This document shows positions 19,990 through 30,139 of a DNA stretch of 64,000 bases, piece by piece; the first letter of the stretch is position 1; each line of letters begins with the position of its first letter. The position numbers and the translations under genes are program-made. This DNA comes from Pararge aegeria (Eukaryota > Arthropoda > Insecta > Lepidoptera > Nymphalidae): contig NC_053187.1 in assembly GCF_905163445.1 (NCBI RefSeq), positions 2,108,001 through 2,172,000 of the forward strand. Reading direction: 5' to 3'. The notes below the pieces were generated by a model. That model was not told the origin of the DNA, searched no databases, and saw nothing but the letters and a program-made list of their open reading frames with translations.

Positions 19990-20335
19990 ATAATAATAAA
20001 TAAAAAAATATACTACAACAATACTAGCCCCAAAGTAAGCGTAGCTTGTGTTATGGACTGTAAGATAGTTGATGAACATATATATATATTTTTTATGAAT
20101 ATAATAAAGGTGCCTGGTGGCCTATGAAAGGTTGCCTGGCAGAGATCGCTACTAAGCGATAAGGCCGCCTTTTGTCTTCTACTTCTGTCTTTGTATTTCT
20201 ATTGTTTTTTTTTTCCTAACTTCATAGTGGTGTACAAATAAAAAGTTAAATAAATAATAATAAATAAAATATTACATATAAATACTTATAATATACAGAT
20301 AAACACTCAGACACTGAGAAACATCCATATTAAAA
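19990..20335 (-). mobile_element. SINE-A, headless and interrupted
   Basis: Tail and body complement at 19992-20102 ('actacaacaatac', 'taagcgtagcttgtgtta') resume at 20263-20335 ('acataaatactta'-type text, 'cagataaacactcagacact'). The tRNA head is missing. A CR1-tail lies between. Confidence 0.75.
20103..20262 (+). mobile_element. CR1-tail inserted in SINE-A
   Basis: 'ggtgcctggtggcc', 'gagatcgctactaagcgata', 'aggccgcctttt', 'gtggtgtacaaataaa' and a (TAAA)-type tail. The imperfect stem 'gatcgctactaagcgat' is the conserved hairpin of this 3' UTR. Confidence 0.75.
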
Positions 20336-20356
20336 CAATACTGATTTAAGCGCTGG

Positions 20357-20850
20357 TAATAAGCGGTGATAGCGTAGTGGTTTGGGCTTCGGCCTCCATT
20401 TCGGAGAGGCCGAGTTTGATTCCCAGCACGCCCCTCCAAATCTTCAGAGTACGGGAGCTATGGTAATTCGTTTGACCATAACAATAGAAAGATTTTCCTA
20501 CGAACGGGTAATAGTGCTCGGAGACCAAGGTCCGCCCATTCGTCTTTGGAAGTTGTATATATGGACATTATTAGATGCAGGATCTTTATGGTGCCATTTA
20601 GTTTGGTAATGTGGAGACCGCCACAGAGTTATGTGTGTTTTAATTTATGCCATTCAATATCACTAACAGTAAAGGAGAACATCGCAAGGACATCTGAGTA
20701 CTTGAGAGTTCTCCATAATTTTCTCAAAGGCGTGTGAAGTCCACCAATCCACACTTAGTCAGCGTGGTGAACTACGACCTAAACCGTTCTCTTGCTGAGA
20801 CGAGACACGTGCCTTGCAGTAGGCCGGTATGGGCTTTATAATTGTTGAGC
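20357..20850 (+). mobile_element. SINE-B, interrupted
   Basis: Head 'gcggtgatagcgtagtgg', B-box region 'gtttgattcccagcacg', then a break at about 20447. The body resumes at about 20627 ('taaaggagaacatcgc', 'gtgaagtccaccaatcc', 'ggccggtatggg'). Confidence 0.75.
20447..20626 (+). mobile_element. Small hairpin-headed element, copy 2, inside SINE-B
   Basis: Matches 18618-18790 from 'ccataacaatag' through 'ctttggaagttgtatatatgg' to 'gccatttagtttggtaat'. Its position inside SINE-B shows it is mobile. Confidence 0.55.
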
Positions 20851-20989
20851 ATTAGTCCGACCATTTAGCGTACCGGCGCTATGTCAATGATAAACCGATA
20901 ATATTATTTACTAATTTTAAATCTGAAGAGTTCTTTATTTACTTTAATGCTATGATTTTAGAACTACTGGTACGATTTAAATAATTATT

Positions 20990-21236
20990 TTAGTGTTTGA
21001 AAGCCTATTGAGAAAGGCTTTTTTTTATCATCACGCTAAAACCGATAAAGTTCAAAATCGGATTTTTTGTTCCTTTTGAGAGCTCCCGCTGTGCGCTGCG
21101 TAACCAGTTAAAGTTTCGATAAATCATATATGAAAAAGTTGTTACCTTTTAAAGTCCTAAAAAAAAGTCAGCCACAGCATATGCCTATAATTTAAGGTTG
21201 ACTTATACGCGGACGAAATCGCGAGAGACCGCTAGT
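20990..21236 (+). mobile_element. Helitron-like 3' end
   Basis: Ends 'gcggacgaaatcgcgagag' and 'accgCTAGT'. The interior is diverged and AT-rich. The CTAG end and nearby GC-rich text fit a Helitron-type terminus, but the hairpin is weak. Confidence 0.4.
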
Positions 21237-21249
21237 TGTTTAATATAAT

Positions 21250-21368
21250 TGCCATCAGCTAAGAGTCCACCAATTCACAATTGGTAAGCGTGGTGGACTA
21301 CAGCCCAAACCCTTTTCGAGGAGAGGAGACCCGTGCCCTTTAGGCCGGTACTGGGTTGATATGATGAT
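21250..21368 (+). mobile_element. SINE-B, 3' third
   Basis: 'gagtccaccaattcacaatt', 'gtggactacagcccaaacc', 'ggagacccgtgccc', 'ggccggtactgggttgatat' and GATGATAAT tail. Confidence 0.7.
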
Positions 21369-21445
21369 AATAACTGCATCAACAGAACTGGTTAGCCCAT
21401 TAAAAGAGACTGTAATAAAGGGCTCACTTGTTGTCAAATAATCTA

Positions 21446-21836
21446 TCTATATATATAAAAGAGAAAGTGTGTGGGTATGTTCCGTATAGGCTCCGAAACG
21501 GCTGGACTGATTCCAATGAAACTTTCAGGACATCTCCGGATTCACCTGGTGAGTAATCCGGTAAAGTTTGGTGACGATCGGAGCATTCCTATTTTTGAAC
21601 TGTCAAACTGCCAAATACAGCTTTTATTTACTATGATGATATTCTATTGTTGGGTGTACATGGATGTGGATAATGATCTTCACCCGCTCGAGAGGAGAAT
21701 AGAAGAGAATGAATACGGGGAGAAATAAATGATTTAATATATTATGTAACTTAAATTAAAAATTTAATGATGTAAGTTTATTGTTTAAATAAAATAAAGC
21801 AAAATCTAGCCCGGCGAAGCGGGCTGGGTTCGCTAG
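21446..21836 (+). mobile_element. HEL-A non-autonomous Helitron, complete
   Basis: Starts TCTATATATATAAAAG. Ends with a hairpin AGCCCG-GCGAAG-CGGGCT (21808-21825) then 'gggttcgCTAG'. The flanks are A on the left and T on the right, the expected A|T target with no duplication. The internal 85-codon frame is not a Rep/helicase, so the element is non-autonomous. Sister copies: 44908 and 53096. Confidence 0.85.
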
Positions 21837-21837
21837 T

Positions 21838-22545
21838 TAGTTGATACAAAAATCTACATCGATCACAAGCAATACTCTGCTATAGACATTAATATACCAA
21901 AAGAAATGGATACTGCCCAAACTCCACCATGTTTTGTTCTTTCAGATAACAAAAAAGATTAGTTACCTTCCATTTTCGTTTTCCTATCTCCGCAGAGCAT
22001 TTTGTTAAAGAAATATGACACCCGGAACAGTGACAAACAGTATAAGTAATATTTACGTAAAGCTAATACCTTAATAACCGCTACACAATGTAAACCATTT
22101 GGTACTCTAGCTCAATATACTTAAAGTCTATAATGCTCAGTCATCTAACTCCCCTGTGAACGTGGTATAAGTTACGATTTTTTTTCTAATTCCCCGACAC
22201 GCGACACCTGCGGCCAGTGTCGAATATTATTTTCCTCGTTAACTCGATGTCGGGAACTCTATACTAATAATCGAGCCCGAATATCGATTTCGGAAACCTT
22301 AGAACGCTGAAGGAGACATTTTTCGTTCGCGACAGCTGATAGTTTTGATATTTGCGGTCGACGAACTGGTAGTTTCGTTAATTACTTCACTTCCGATTAT
22401 ATGTATGACTTCCCAATTAGCACGTAAAATGTAATACCTTGATAATATTGTTATATTATCTTCGCACTAATTGGACTGCAATGACTTTTGTTCGGCTTGC
22501 AAGTTGTTGTTGATCTTTGAATCTGCGTTCTATACTGACAAACTA
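21838..22545. other. Unassigned stretch
   Basis: No gene. Positions 22190-22370 are somewhat GC-richer, with 'ccccgacacgcgacacctgcgg' and 'gatgtcggg'. Confidence 0.4.
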
Positions 22546-22660
22546 AAATGCCTCGTTAGCCTTGTGTACGGAACACAAGTTCCTACGTTCGATTTCCGCT
22601 ACGGGTCAATATTTTGTATGTACTAATATAAGCCTACTTGAAATAAATGAATTAAGAATT
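22546..22660 (+). mobile_element. Possible tRNA-headed SINE scrap
   Basis: 'gcctcgttagccttgtgtacgg' and a B-box-like 'acgttcgatttccgctacgg' followed by 'gtcaatattttgta' and a LINE-like end 'cctacttgaaataaatgaatt'. One copy only. Confidence 0.35.
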
Positions 22661-23056
22661 TTGAATATTTTGTTAAGTAATTTAACCTGTCTATTATTTT
22701 GTATATCAACCATATTATGTTCCGTTTACCAAGGCTCCTTTTTAATGTTTATTTCTTGTTATGGAAGAGAGGTCTCCCCTATAGGGGTACCCTTAAAAAA
22801 AGCGTCCAGCGGTAAACTTGAACAGTCATTATAGTAATTTTCAAACACACACTCATACTATGCGTTATATACTATAATATTAGCGAAAATTGTATACGTT
22901 GTTGAAAAAATGAAAAAAATGCTTTATTGTCATAATGAAAAACCAAACAGAATCAAAAGTACTTAGACATAACACATAATATATAAACCAATTTTGTTTT
23001 CTTTTGCACAGATAAAAAGTGTACCTGTTTTCCGAACTAGTTGAGACTGTGTCTCG
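22661..23056. other. Unassigned stretch
   Basis: No gene or recognised repeat; frames here are AT-driven. Confidence 0.4.
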
Positions 23057-23337
23057 GAAAATAAATAAAATAAATAAATATACTACGACAATACACACAT
23101 CGCCACCTAGCCCTAAAGTAAGCGTAGCTTGTGTTATGGGTACTAAGATGACTGATGAATATTTTTATGAATTATATATACATAAATACTTAGAAAGTAC
23201 ATATAAACACCCAGACACTGAGTACATAAAAACAGTTTAATGCTCATTACACAAACATTTTCCAGTTGTGGGAAACGAACCCACGGCCTTGGACTCAGAA
23301 AACAGGGTCGCTGCCCACTGCGCCAGTCGGCCGTCAA
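23057..23337 (-). mobile_element. SINE-A, full length
   Basis: Complete minus copy with A and B boxes (complement 'gcgccagtcggccgtc' and 'gggaaacgaaccc'). The B box has one change. Body contains a 'gtacataaaaacag' insertion relative to sister copies. Confidence 0.85.
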
Positions 23338-23773
23338 CTAAATAAAAGTATATTTATTTATTCATTCATCCATTAATTAGCTGTAGATAATTGCATAGAT
23401 TTCATATATAATTCACCGGCTCAAGTACACAATTAAATCGCCAGTTCTATACAATCAAAATTAAACTTCCAAAACGCTGGAAGGAATTCCACGTGTAGCC
23501 ATTTCCTCGGCGATTCCGCTCAATGTTCGAGTTAAAGGATGGTTGGAAGATTAAAAGTGACTTTAAATCCGATGGGGGCACAACAATGGTGCCGTGACCG
23601 CAGCGAGGTAACATATATTGGAAAAGTTCTTCTCAAAATTGCTGGGCTAAGTCATGAGCAAGTGAGATTTACTCACTCATTTCCGGGTTCTTACAGGTCC
23701 ATAGAGATAGCGAAAGTTTCCTATTGGCCCGTCGAACTAATCAAAATTCCTGGCTGCAACTAATCAGATACAT
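23338..23773. other. Unassigned stretch
   Basis: No gene or recognised repeat. The 74-codon frame at 23539 has no family signature. Confidence 0.4.
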
Positions 23774-23941
23774 ATTCAATTTTATATCACAATGCAGATG
23801 ATATAAAATTGAATGAGATCTCCAATACGAGTTATAAATACTTGAGGGTAGGATTTTTATAACTTCCTTAAGTTAAGTTAACTATCCTTAAGTTTTTTAT
23901 AACTTGTTGTGGAGATTTTCTTTATTTTATATCATCTGCAT
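23774..23941. repeat. Nested inverted repeats (MITE-like)
   Basis: A small perfect hairpin (16 bp arms, 23774-23789 and 23799-23814) shares its right arm with a larger imperfect inverted repeat whose ends are ATGCAGATGATATAAAA at 23792 and the complement at 23925-23941. The middle 'ccttaagttaagttaac' is also self-complementary in part. Confidence 0.6.
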
Positions 23942-23975
23942 ACACTGTGCATACCCTCTATGTACGCCACTGTAG
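23942..23975. mobile_element. Right end of the hAT-type MITE
   Basis: 'gtgcataccctctatgtacg' then CCACTG matches the right terminus of the MITE at 36811. The left half is lost. Confidence 0.45.
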
Positions 23976-24445
23976 CTTTTTTATAATAACTTATTATTAG
24001 ACCTCGTTGTCTGTATTCCGCACATGTGTAACAGATAGAATGGATATTCCTCTGCTGTGAAAACACGTGCAGAGACCCTTTTAAATCAAACCAAATCAAA
24101 ATACACTTTTGCCCGTTTCAATAAACCTAGGAAACCTCTTAATCGGCTAGCGATTTAGTAATAACTAACGACGTTAGGCGCCATCTAATTACGACACTGT
24201 ATCATGCTGTGGTAAATATTTTTCCAAGGAGATTCTATCTGCTAAGCTCAAGTATTAATTATTTTATGGTTTATTGACCCTGCACTTATGTCGAACACTG
24301 AACTATTGTGATATAATCGATTCTAATACAATCATTATTTTGAAATATCTTCAAAAATAGTTACGAATAGATACATTGAAGGAGTAGGGGTTATTAAATT
24401 GGTGTGGTGCATCTCCATGCATCAACATCAAGAGCACGTTCCGGT
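23976..24445. other. Unassigned stretch
   Basis: No gene or recognised repeat. Confidence 0.4.
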
Positions 24446-24655
24446 TCAACAAATCAACCCATTACCGGCCCACTGCAGGGCCCGGGTCTCATATCAGAGT
24501 GAGAAGGGTTAAGGTCGCAGTCCACCACGCTGGCCGAGTGCGGATTGGTGGACATCACACGCCTTTGAGAACATTATGGAGAACTCTTAGGTGGGTAGGT
24601 TTGCTCAGGACTTTTTCCTTCACTGTTAAAGCAAGTGATATTTAATTGCATGAAT
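24446..24655 (-). mobile_element. SINE-B, 3' two thirds
   Basis: 'caacccattaccggcccac', 'gagaagggttaaggtcgcag', 'gtgcggattggtggac', 'aacattatggagaactct', 'aaagcaagtgatattta' (all antisense). The tRNA-like head is missing. Confidence 0.75.
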
Positions 24656-25394
24656 AAAAATAAATCCGACTCTTATCATGTCATTGTAATCAATAAAGCC
24701 CACCAAATCGCATTGGATCACCGTATGGCATTTATGCTAATCAGTCTAACGTTAATATTAAAATAGCATTAGCCACATGTGCCGTTAGGTATACAGTTAA
24801 ATTTTGCACTATAAGGCCAAAAATTCAAATTATTTTATTTTAAATTATGAACTCGATAAAATATTGTTTGTTGCTATATATACACTCATTTACACCTTCA
24901 GAACAATTAATATAACCAATACCCTTGTTTTTTTTTAAATAATTGTTTTTTCATATAATAGTTTTTTTTAGATCAAATGTACTGTAGGTACCTAAATTGG
25001 AGGATTGAGTAAGTAATTTTTTTTCTCAAAATAAGCATTCAATGTAATTAACGTAAATAGCCGTTGGTAAACCAAATAATAAGATCTAGGAGTGTAAGCT
25101 TATTTACAATACAATATTACGATTTTAATTGTCGAATAAGCACCAATAGCCGCTTATAACTTGTACCACAACCAAACTATGCAAGGAATCGCCTAAGCAG
25201 CCGGAGTAGCGGCACATACCTGTATATGGGTACCTCTGTCCAAAGTCGGATCATTTTAACTATTCCAACAAGCTCCTTGATGTTTGCTGCATAATTTGAA
25301 TAGTAGTCCAACTAAAACTAAATGTTCGTGATAAAAGATAAAACACTGTAACCCAAACCATTCAAAATCAAAATTCATTCATTTCAAACTACAT
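24656..25394. other. Unassigned AT-rich stretch
   Basis: No gene or recognised repeat. T-runs at 24930-24970 and 25018-25024. Confidence 0.4.
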
Positions 25395-25660
25395 TCATCA
25401 CATCAACTTACTACAGAGCACGGGTCTCCTCCCACAATGAGAAGGGGTTAAGGCCTAAGTCCACCACGCTTGCCCAGTGCGGATTGGTGGACTCCACACA
25501 CCTTTAAGAACATTATGTAGAACTCTCAGGCATGCAGGTTACCTCACGATGATTTCCTTCACCGTTGAAGCAAGTGATTAAATAAAATAATAACTTAAAA
25601 CGCACATAAAGCACATAACGTGGATTCGAAACTCTTGCGCTATCACCGCTTCAAACTACG
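25395..25660 (-). mobile_element. SINE-B, near full length
   Basis: From the tail complement 'catcacatcaactta' through 'gagaaggggttaaggcc', 'gtgcggattggtggac', 'gttttccttcaccg'-type text to the head complement 'gcgctatcaccgct' at the right. Confidence 0.75.
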
Positions 25661-25986
25661 TAACAAAATTTTAATTCGAAACTGTTTTAAGTCTAACTTC
25701 CTAAGCACATTATTATGTCCACCACCGCTAATTTAGAAGGCATATTTCACCGGAAAGAATTCCGCAAAGAACTCAATAATCGCTCCTTTCCAACATTAGT
25801 ACTGAATACAATATCTAGCAAAATACAAGTTTTAAAACTGTCACGTAATTAAAAAAATATATATGTAGTGTTATGTCATACATGGCCTATTAACATTTTC
25901 CACTATTCTATTCTTTATTTTGTCGAGCTCGGTATGCAAAGCGACCCAACGGCTGTGCTCACAGAGGTACGGTGGAATAATAAAGA
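25661..25986. other. Unassigned stretch
   Basis: No gene or recognised repeat. Confidence 0.4.
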
Positions 25987-26292
25987 TCTGACGACCTTCT
26001 TGGCGTAACGTTGACTTCAAGTAGGATGTCCTGGGTTCGGTGTCCGACAGGGGGAACAATTTGGGAATATATAATATCTGAATGTTCTCTGGTCTGGTCT
26101 GGTGGGAGGCTTTGGCTGTGGCTACACTACTGTCAAAGACGTTCCGCTCAGCGATTTAGTGTTCCGGTGCGATGTCGCGTAGAAACCGATTACGGATATA
26201 CTACCACTCTCAAAAAGGTTAGCCCACTAGCATCTTAAACTGCATATTGAATTACCACCAGCTGAGATTGCAGTCAAGGGTTAATTTGTAGT
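25987..26292 (+). mobile_element. SINE-C, near full length
   Basis: tRNA-like head 'gacgaccttcttggcgtaacg' with B-box-like 'ctgggttcggtgtccg', then 'ctctggtctggtctggtgg', 'gtgttccggtgcgatgtcgc', 'gtagaaaccgattacgg', 'accaccagctgagattgcag' and 'tcaagggttaatttgta'. This copy shows the whole family from head to tail. Confidence 0.65.
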
Positions 26293-26740
26293 GGACTAAA
26301 CATTTTTAACCATAACAATCAAAGCGTTACGAATGTAGAAAAAGTGTGAATAAAACTCTAAACATTAAACTTCCAAAACGTAGCCTAAAGAACATCGAAA
26401 TTTGAACCAACAACGGCAATTAAAGTCAAATAGACAAGTTAAATTCTAAATTACATGAAATTTATAACTTTATAAAATTGAATTTGTGCGCGAATGAAAA
26501 CTCTGATAGAACGTTTCCGTTTAACGATAACTTAGTATCAACTAATTCGAAATTGGATTGTAAGAAAGTATTATCTAAACTTTTGTTCCACAATAAACGT
26601 AAAAGGACGTAACCCCAATTTACAAATTTTTTTAGCGCACAATAATAATTAATTTGGAGAGATATTTATAAATAATTAATGTGCAGTTCCTGTGGTTTAA
26701 CACAATCAGTTAGAATTTACTATTGTTATGCATTATGACC
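26293..26740. other. Unassigned AT-rich stretch
   Basis: No gene or recognised repeat. Confidence 0.4.
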
Positions 26741-26828
26741 AGTTATGAGTCCAGCAATCCGCACTTTGCCAGTCTGGCGGACTCCAGCCTTAATACCTTC
26801 TCATTGTGTTCGGAGACCCGTGACCTAA
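26741..26828 (+). mobile_element. SINE-B, internal scrap
   Basis: 'gagtccagcaatccgcactt', 'ggcggactccagcc', 'ccttctcattgtg', 'cggagacccgtgacc'. Abuts an M1 fragment. Confidence 0.6.
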
Positions 26829-26905
26829 ACTACACTATACAGATTCTCCAACTTTTCGCGGAGTATAGCAAATTAGGCTTAATTTTCATAATATCATTAG
26901 TCTTC
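26829..26905 (+). mobile_element. M1 MITE, right end only
   Basis: 'tatacagattctcc', 'cgcggagtatagcaaatta' and 'gcttaattttcataat' are the right inverted end of M1. Confidence 0.65.
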
Positions 26906-27522
26906 ACCAAACACCATAAACAATTTTGTTTACAGACACCGAGTACAGAAAAAAAATACACGTGTTACTATAAAAACATAGGTATAATATTTCAAGAGTT
27001 CCTTCGATTTACGAGCAAGCGAGCCTCTGCAAAAATTACTCAACATATGAGTTTTTCAAGCAAAACTTATCTGGTTGAGACAACGATGACGGTTGTTTGT
27101 ATAATTTTTACTAATATTTTACTAACAAATGTTACACTGCACCAGTAATCACTTAGCATAGTAATGCGCAATGCCCTATTTGGCGAATCGCCAAAAATAT
27201 CCTTCGCAGGACCCTATTACGTGAACGAGATATAAAATATCGCCGCTGCACCGTTTTGTCGCAACTGAAATCCCGGATACGTGGGCAGTATGCCTTGCCG
27301 CTGCAGTGGCCTTGAAGTAATTCTAAGATTTATATGTTAAAACTTTTCTTGTAGGAATGGTCATTTAAATTTTAGCGTTAACCGTTTGACACTTAACTGA
27401 TGTATTTATTATCTGAGTATCAAAAAGAGCTTACATGAAAACAACGTACATATGTTAGGTAAATGTACACATTTGCTTAACATATGTAATTTTGGTTTAA
27501 AGCATGTTTAAATAATTATATT
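26906..27522. other. Unassigned stretch
   Basis: A 141-codon frame (26723-27148, +) begins in repeat scraps and has no family signature, so I do not call a gene. Positions 27165-27310 are GC-richer with 'cgccgctgcaccg' and look like an unrecognised repeat. Confidence 0.35.
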
Positions 27523-27790
27523 CGACGTCCGATTGGCTCAGTGGGCAGCGCCCTGCTTTCTGAGTCCAAGGTCGTGGGCTCGATTCCCACCACTGGACAA
27601 TGTTTGTATGATGAACATGAATGTTTTTCAGTCTCTGGGTTTACCTGAATATTATAAGTGTTTATGTATATTATTCATAATTCATCAGTCTGTATATGAT
27701 TCATCAGTCATCTTAGTACCCATAACACGAGCTACGTTTACTTAGGGACTAGATGGCTATGTGTGTGTTGTCGTAGTACATATATTTATT
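27523..27790 (+). mobile_element. SINE-A, full length
   Basis: A box 'tggctcagtgg' (27535), B box GGCTCGATTCCC (27580), then the standard body. Contains a small internal duplication 'cagtctgtatatgattcat'. Tail 'gtcgtagtacatatattta'. Confidence 0.85.
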
Positions 27791-28324
27791 TTTTATTATT
27801 ATTTATTTTTTTATATTACGAATGCTACAGCCTAAGCATGCATGCAGTGATACATTTTCGTGTTTTACGATGTAGCTATACACAGTTCCAGAAGCATAAC
27901 TCATATGACTTTTCTGATGTAGAAAACATATCGATACAGTACCATCTTTAAAATTTATCCAAAACAATTGTACACTAGTAAAAACGTGGCTGAAAATATA
28001 GCATCAATCTACGATATGGAAATTTAATGAAAATAATTTAAATATTTTATATTTACTGGATAATTAATGCGCAAATATTCAATTACAATTTTATCGAACG
28101 ACTACACAATAGAGCCACTTCTTAATACCGACCAAGAAAATGCTCCGGAAGTTTCCAGATCAATTAAAAATTAATTAAACGCTGGCCCAGTTTGGCAGTT
28201 CGCTCATCGAGTATTCTTGGCAGCTGGCACACCTGACCGCTGAATACTAGAGGGTACAGTTCAAATTAGCTAACTTGTTAGAGCGACGACATTCACATTT
28301 ATTTTTTCGCGATACTTTGAAGCG
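27791..28324. other. Unassigned stretch
   Basis: No gene or recognised repeat. Confidence 0.4.
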
Positions 28325-28420
28325 TTGATAGGCGGATAGTGGTGATAGTGGGAAAGGCTTCGGCTTTCCTTTCGTGGAGACTTAGTTCAAGCCCCGACAC
28401 GCACCACTAACTTCTTGATG
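28325..28420 (+). mobile_element. SINE-B head only
   Basis: 'gcggatagtggtgatagtgg', 'cttcggctttcctttcg' and B-box-like 'gttcaagccccgacacgc'. The body is missing. Confidence 0.55.
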
Positions 28421-28469
28421 CACTAACACCAGAGATAAATTTAAAGATGTTAAGATAATGACAGTTTTT

Positions 28470-28597
28470 AGCCAATACATATTTGAAAATTTAACGTATG
28501 TTCACAAAAATATATCTAAATTAAAGAGAAAATGTGACTGCAATAATTTGAACATTAGAAGCAAAAATAAACTTAACTTAAACTTAACATAAATTGT
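28470..28597 (-). mobile_element. LINE-K inverted 5' segment
   Basis: The reverse complement of this stretch matches 12650-12740 ('gttattgcagtcacattt', 'tttagatatatttttgtga'). It is joined to a plus-strand LINE-K 3' end through the palindrome at 28598. This fits a 5'-inverted (twin-primed) insertion or two fused copies. Confidence 0.55.
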
Positions 28598-28676
28598 ATG
28601 TAGTCTATACTTAGTTACTAACTTGCAGTGTAATATACTATTGCACTGCAAGTTAGTAACTAAGTATAGACTACAT
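28598..28676. repeat. Perfect palindrome, 33 bp arms, 13 bp loop
   Basis: Arms 28598-28630 (ATGTAGTCTATACTTAG...) and 28644-28676 are exact reverse complements. It sits at the switch between inverted and direct LINE-K segments. Confidence 0.9.
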
Positions 28677-29080
28677 AAAATAAGTAATTTATTTAAAGGA
28701 AATTGGATACAATTTTACAATAAATTACCAGTTGATATATTGGAGAGATATTAAACGTAAGCTTATAGAATAGTCCTATTATAGTATTAAGGACTACGTC
28801 AACGATAAAAATGCTTGGGTGTAAATTATTGCTCTAAGCAGGTTGCTTTTTTAAATTAGTTTTTAAAGGACAATGTGAGATGGTGATACCAAAAAAAAAA
28901 AACTTCTTAGACCAGGGCGCGTTTGGAACCCTCGTAATTTTAGTTTTAAGTTGACGAATTTATTTATCACCATCAACTCACTCCTATGTCATATTTTACA
29001 TGTAATGTACGCATCAAAAGTGCCATCTATGTGCCTATTTGAATAAAGAAAGATTTGACTTTGACTTTGCCTTTGACTTT
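28677..29080 (+). mobile_element. LINE-K 3' end
   Basis: 'caataaattaccagttgata' keeps the NKLPVDI-type motif of the reverse-transcriptase C-terminus. 'gtcaacgataaaaatgcttgg' is the NDKNAW-type end, out of frame. The 3' UTR 'ttagaccagggcgcg' follows, and the tail is 'tttgactttgactttgcc'. Confidence 0.75.
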
Positions 29081-29124
29081 GAACTTTTCGGAGTAATGTG
29101 CGATTTCAATTTAAGCAATATAAT

Positions 29125-29335
29125 TTATATCACTTGCTTTAAATGAATAGCATCGTGGGGAAACCTGCATGCCTGAGTAACCTTTGATACTCGACGTTCT
29201 CAACGGCGCCCGCACTTGGCCAGCGTGGTAAACTACGGCCTACTAAAGAGCACGGGTTCAAAATGAGAAGGGTTTCTCATTTTGAACCCGTGCTCTTTAG
29301 TAGGCCAGTAATGGGTTCATGACGATGACGATGCT
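29125..29335 (+). mobile_element. SINE-B carrying a 33 bp palindrome
   Basis: 'tatcacttgcttta', 'aaacctgcatgcctgag', 'cgcacttggccagcgtgg' and 'actacggcc' are normal. The next segment (29237-29269) is the exact inverse of 29274-29306, with a 4 bp loop. In sister copies only the right half exists, so the left arm is an inserted fold-back copy. Confidence 0.8.
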
Positions 29336-29474
29336 TTCAACTCCGTGAACAAGCAAGCAAACCTATATAAATCTACATTTACGAAGCACTTGCATTTCTT
29401 AATTTAAATTGATAGCTCCATTTTGGAGATGGCGCGATTTGATGAAATAACACAACAGATATGTCACTGCCAAC

Positions 29475-29670
29475 ATCCCTACTAAAATTATAAATGTGAA
29501 TGTAAGTTTGTCTGTTACGCTTTCACGCGAAAACTACTGAACCGATCATCATGAAACTTTGGAAACATATTCTTGGAGGTAATAGAAGTAATATAGGATA
29601 CTTTTTATTTCCGAAATTAAGCTCATTTCCTTTGGGAGAGGTGATGAAAAAGTTTGACGATTTTAGACAA
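29475..29670 (+). mobile_element. HEL-B, one end
   Basis: 'ccctactaaaattataaatg', 'ctgttacgctttcacgcg', 'aaaactactgaaccgatcat' and 'ggatactttttatttccg'. This is the end opposite to CTAGT; the 3' part is missing. Confidence 0.6.
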
Positions 29671-30139
29671 GGACTATATAAAAAGTGTTAGAAATATTCT
29701 TCGTTAATCTTTAGCATATTAATCAATTAACAATGCGATTTCGATTCGTCCTATAACGATTACTATTTTTTGTAAGTGACGGGAGGAGCTGAGACTGGTC
29801 AGACAGTTTTTTTGAGATATTGTTTTTGCGCAAAGAATTTTTTTGTTAATTTAAAAATTTCAGTACAACTACACCAAAATTTAAGGTCCATGTGTCTCAA
29901 AAAACCCAAATATTTAGTTACCTAATTTTGAGATTCTCCTTCCTATACCTTTCTTTTTTATTATAGTTTAATTTCTCTTTGATATGTTTTTGTGTAGCGT
30001 GTACTCTATATGTTAATTCCTATGTGGTGTTTTTCCCAAATAAAAGATTCTTATTTATTATTTATCTATACCATTGGCATTTACGGTTTGAATACCTTTC
30101 ATTTGAGTCATCAGTTAACGTGTCACCAATAGGCACACA
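29671..30139. other. Unassigned stretch
   Basis: No gene or recognised repeat. Confidence 0.4.

Noticed and set aside
26723..27148. 141-codon plus-strand reading frame as a host gene
   Set aside because: It begins inside SINE-B and M1 fragments, shows no domain, and its composition is what AT-rich DNA gives by chance.
27530..27600. tRNA genes at SINE-A heads (this and the other copies)
   Set aside because: A and B boxes are present but the cloverleaf is not complete and each is followed by the same 190 bp body, so they are SINE heads.
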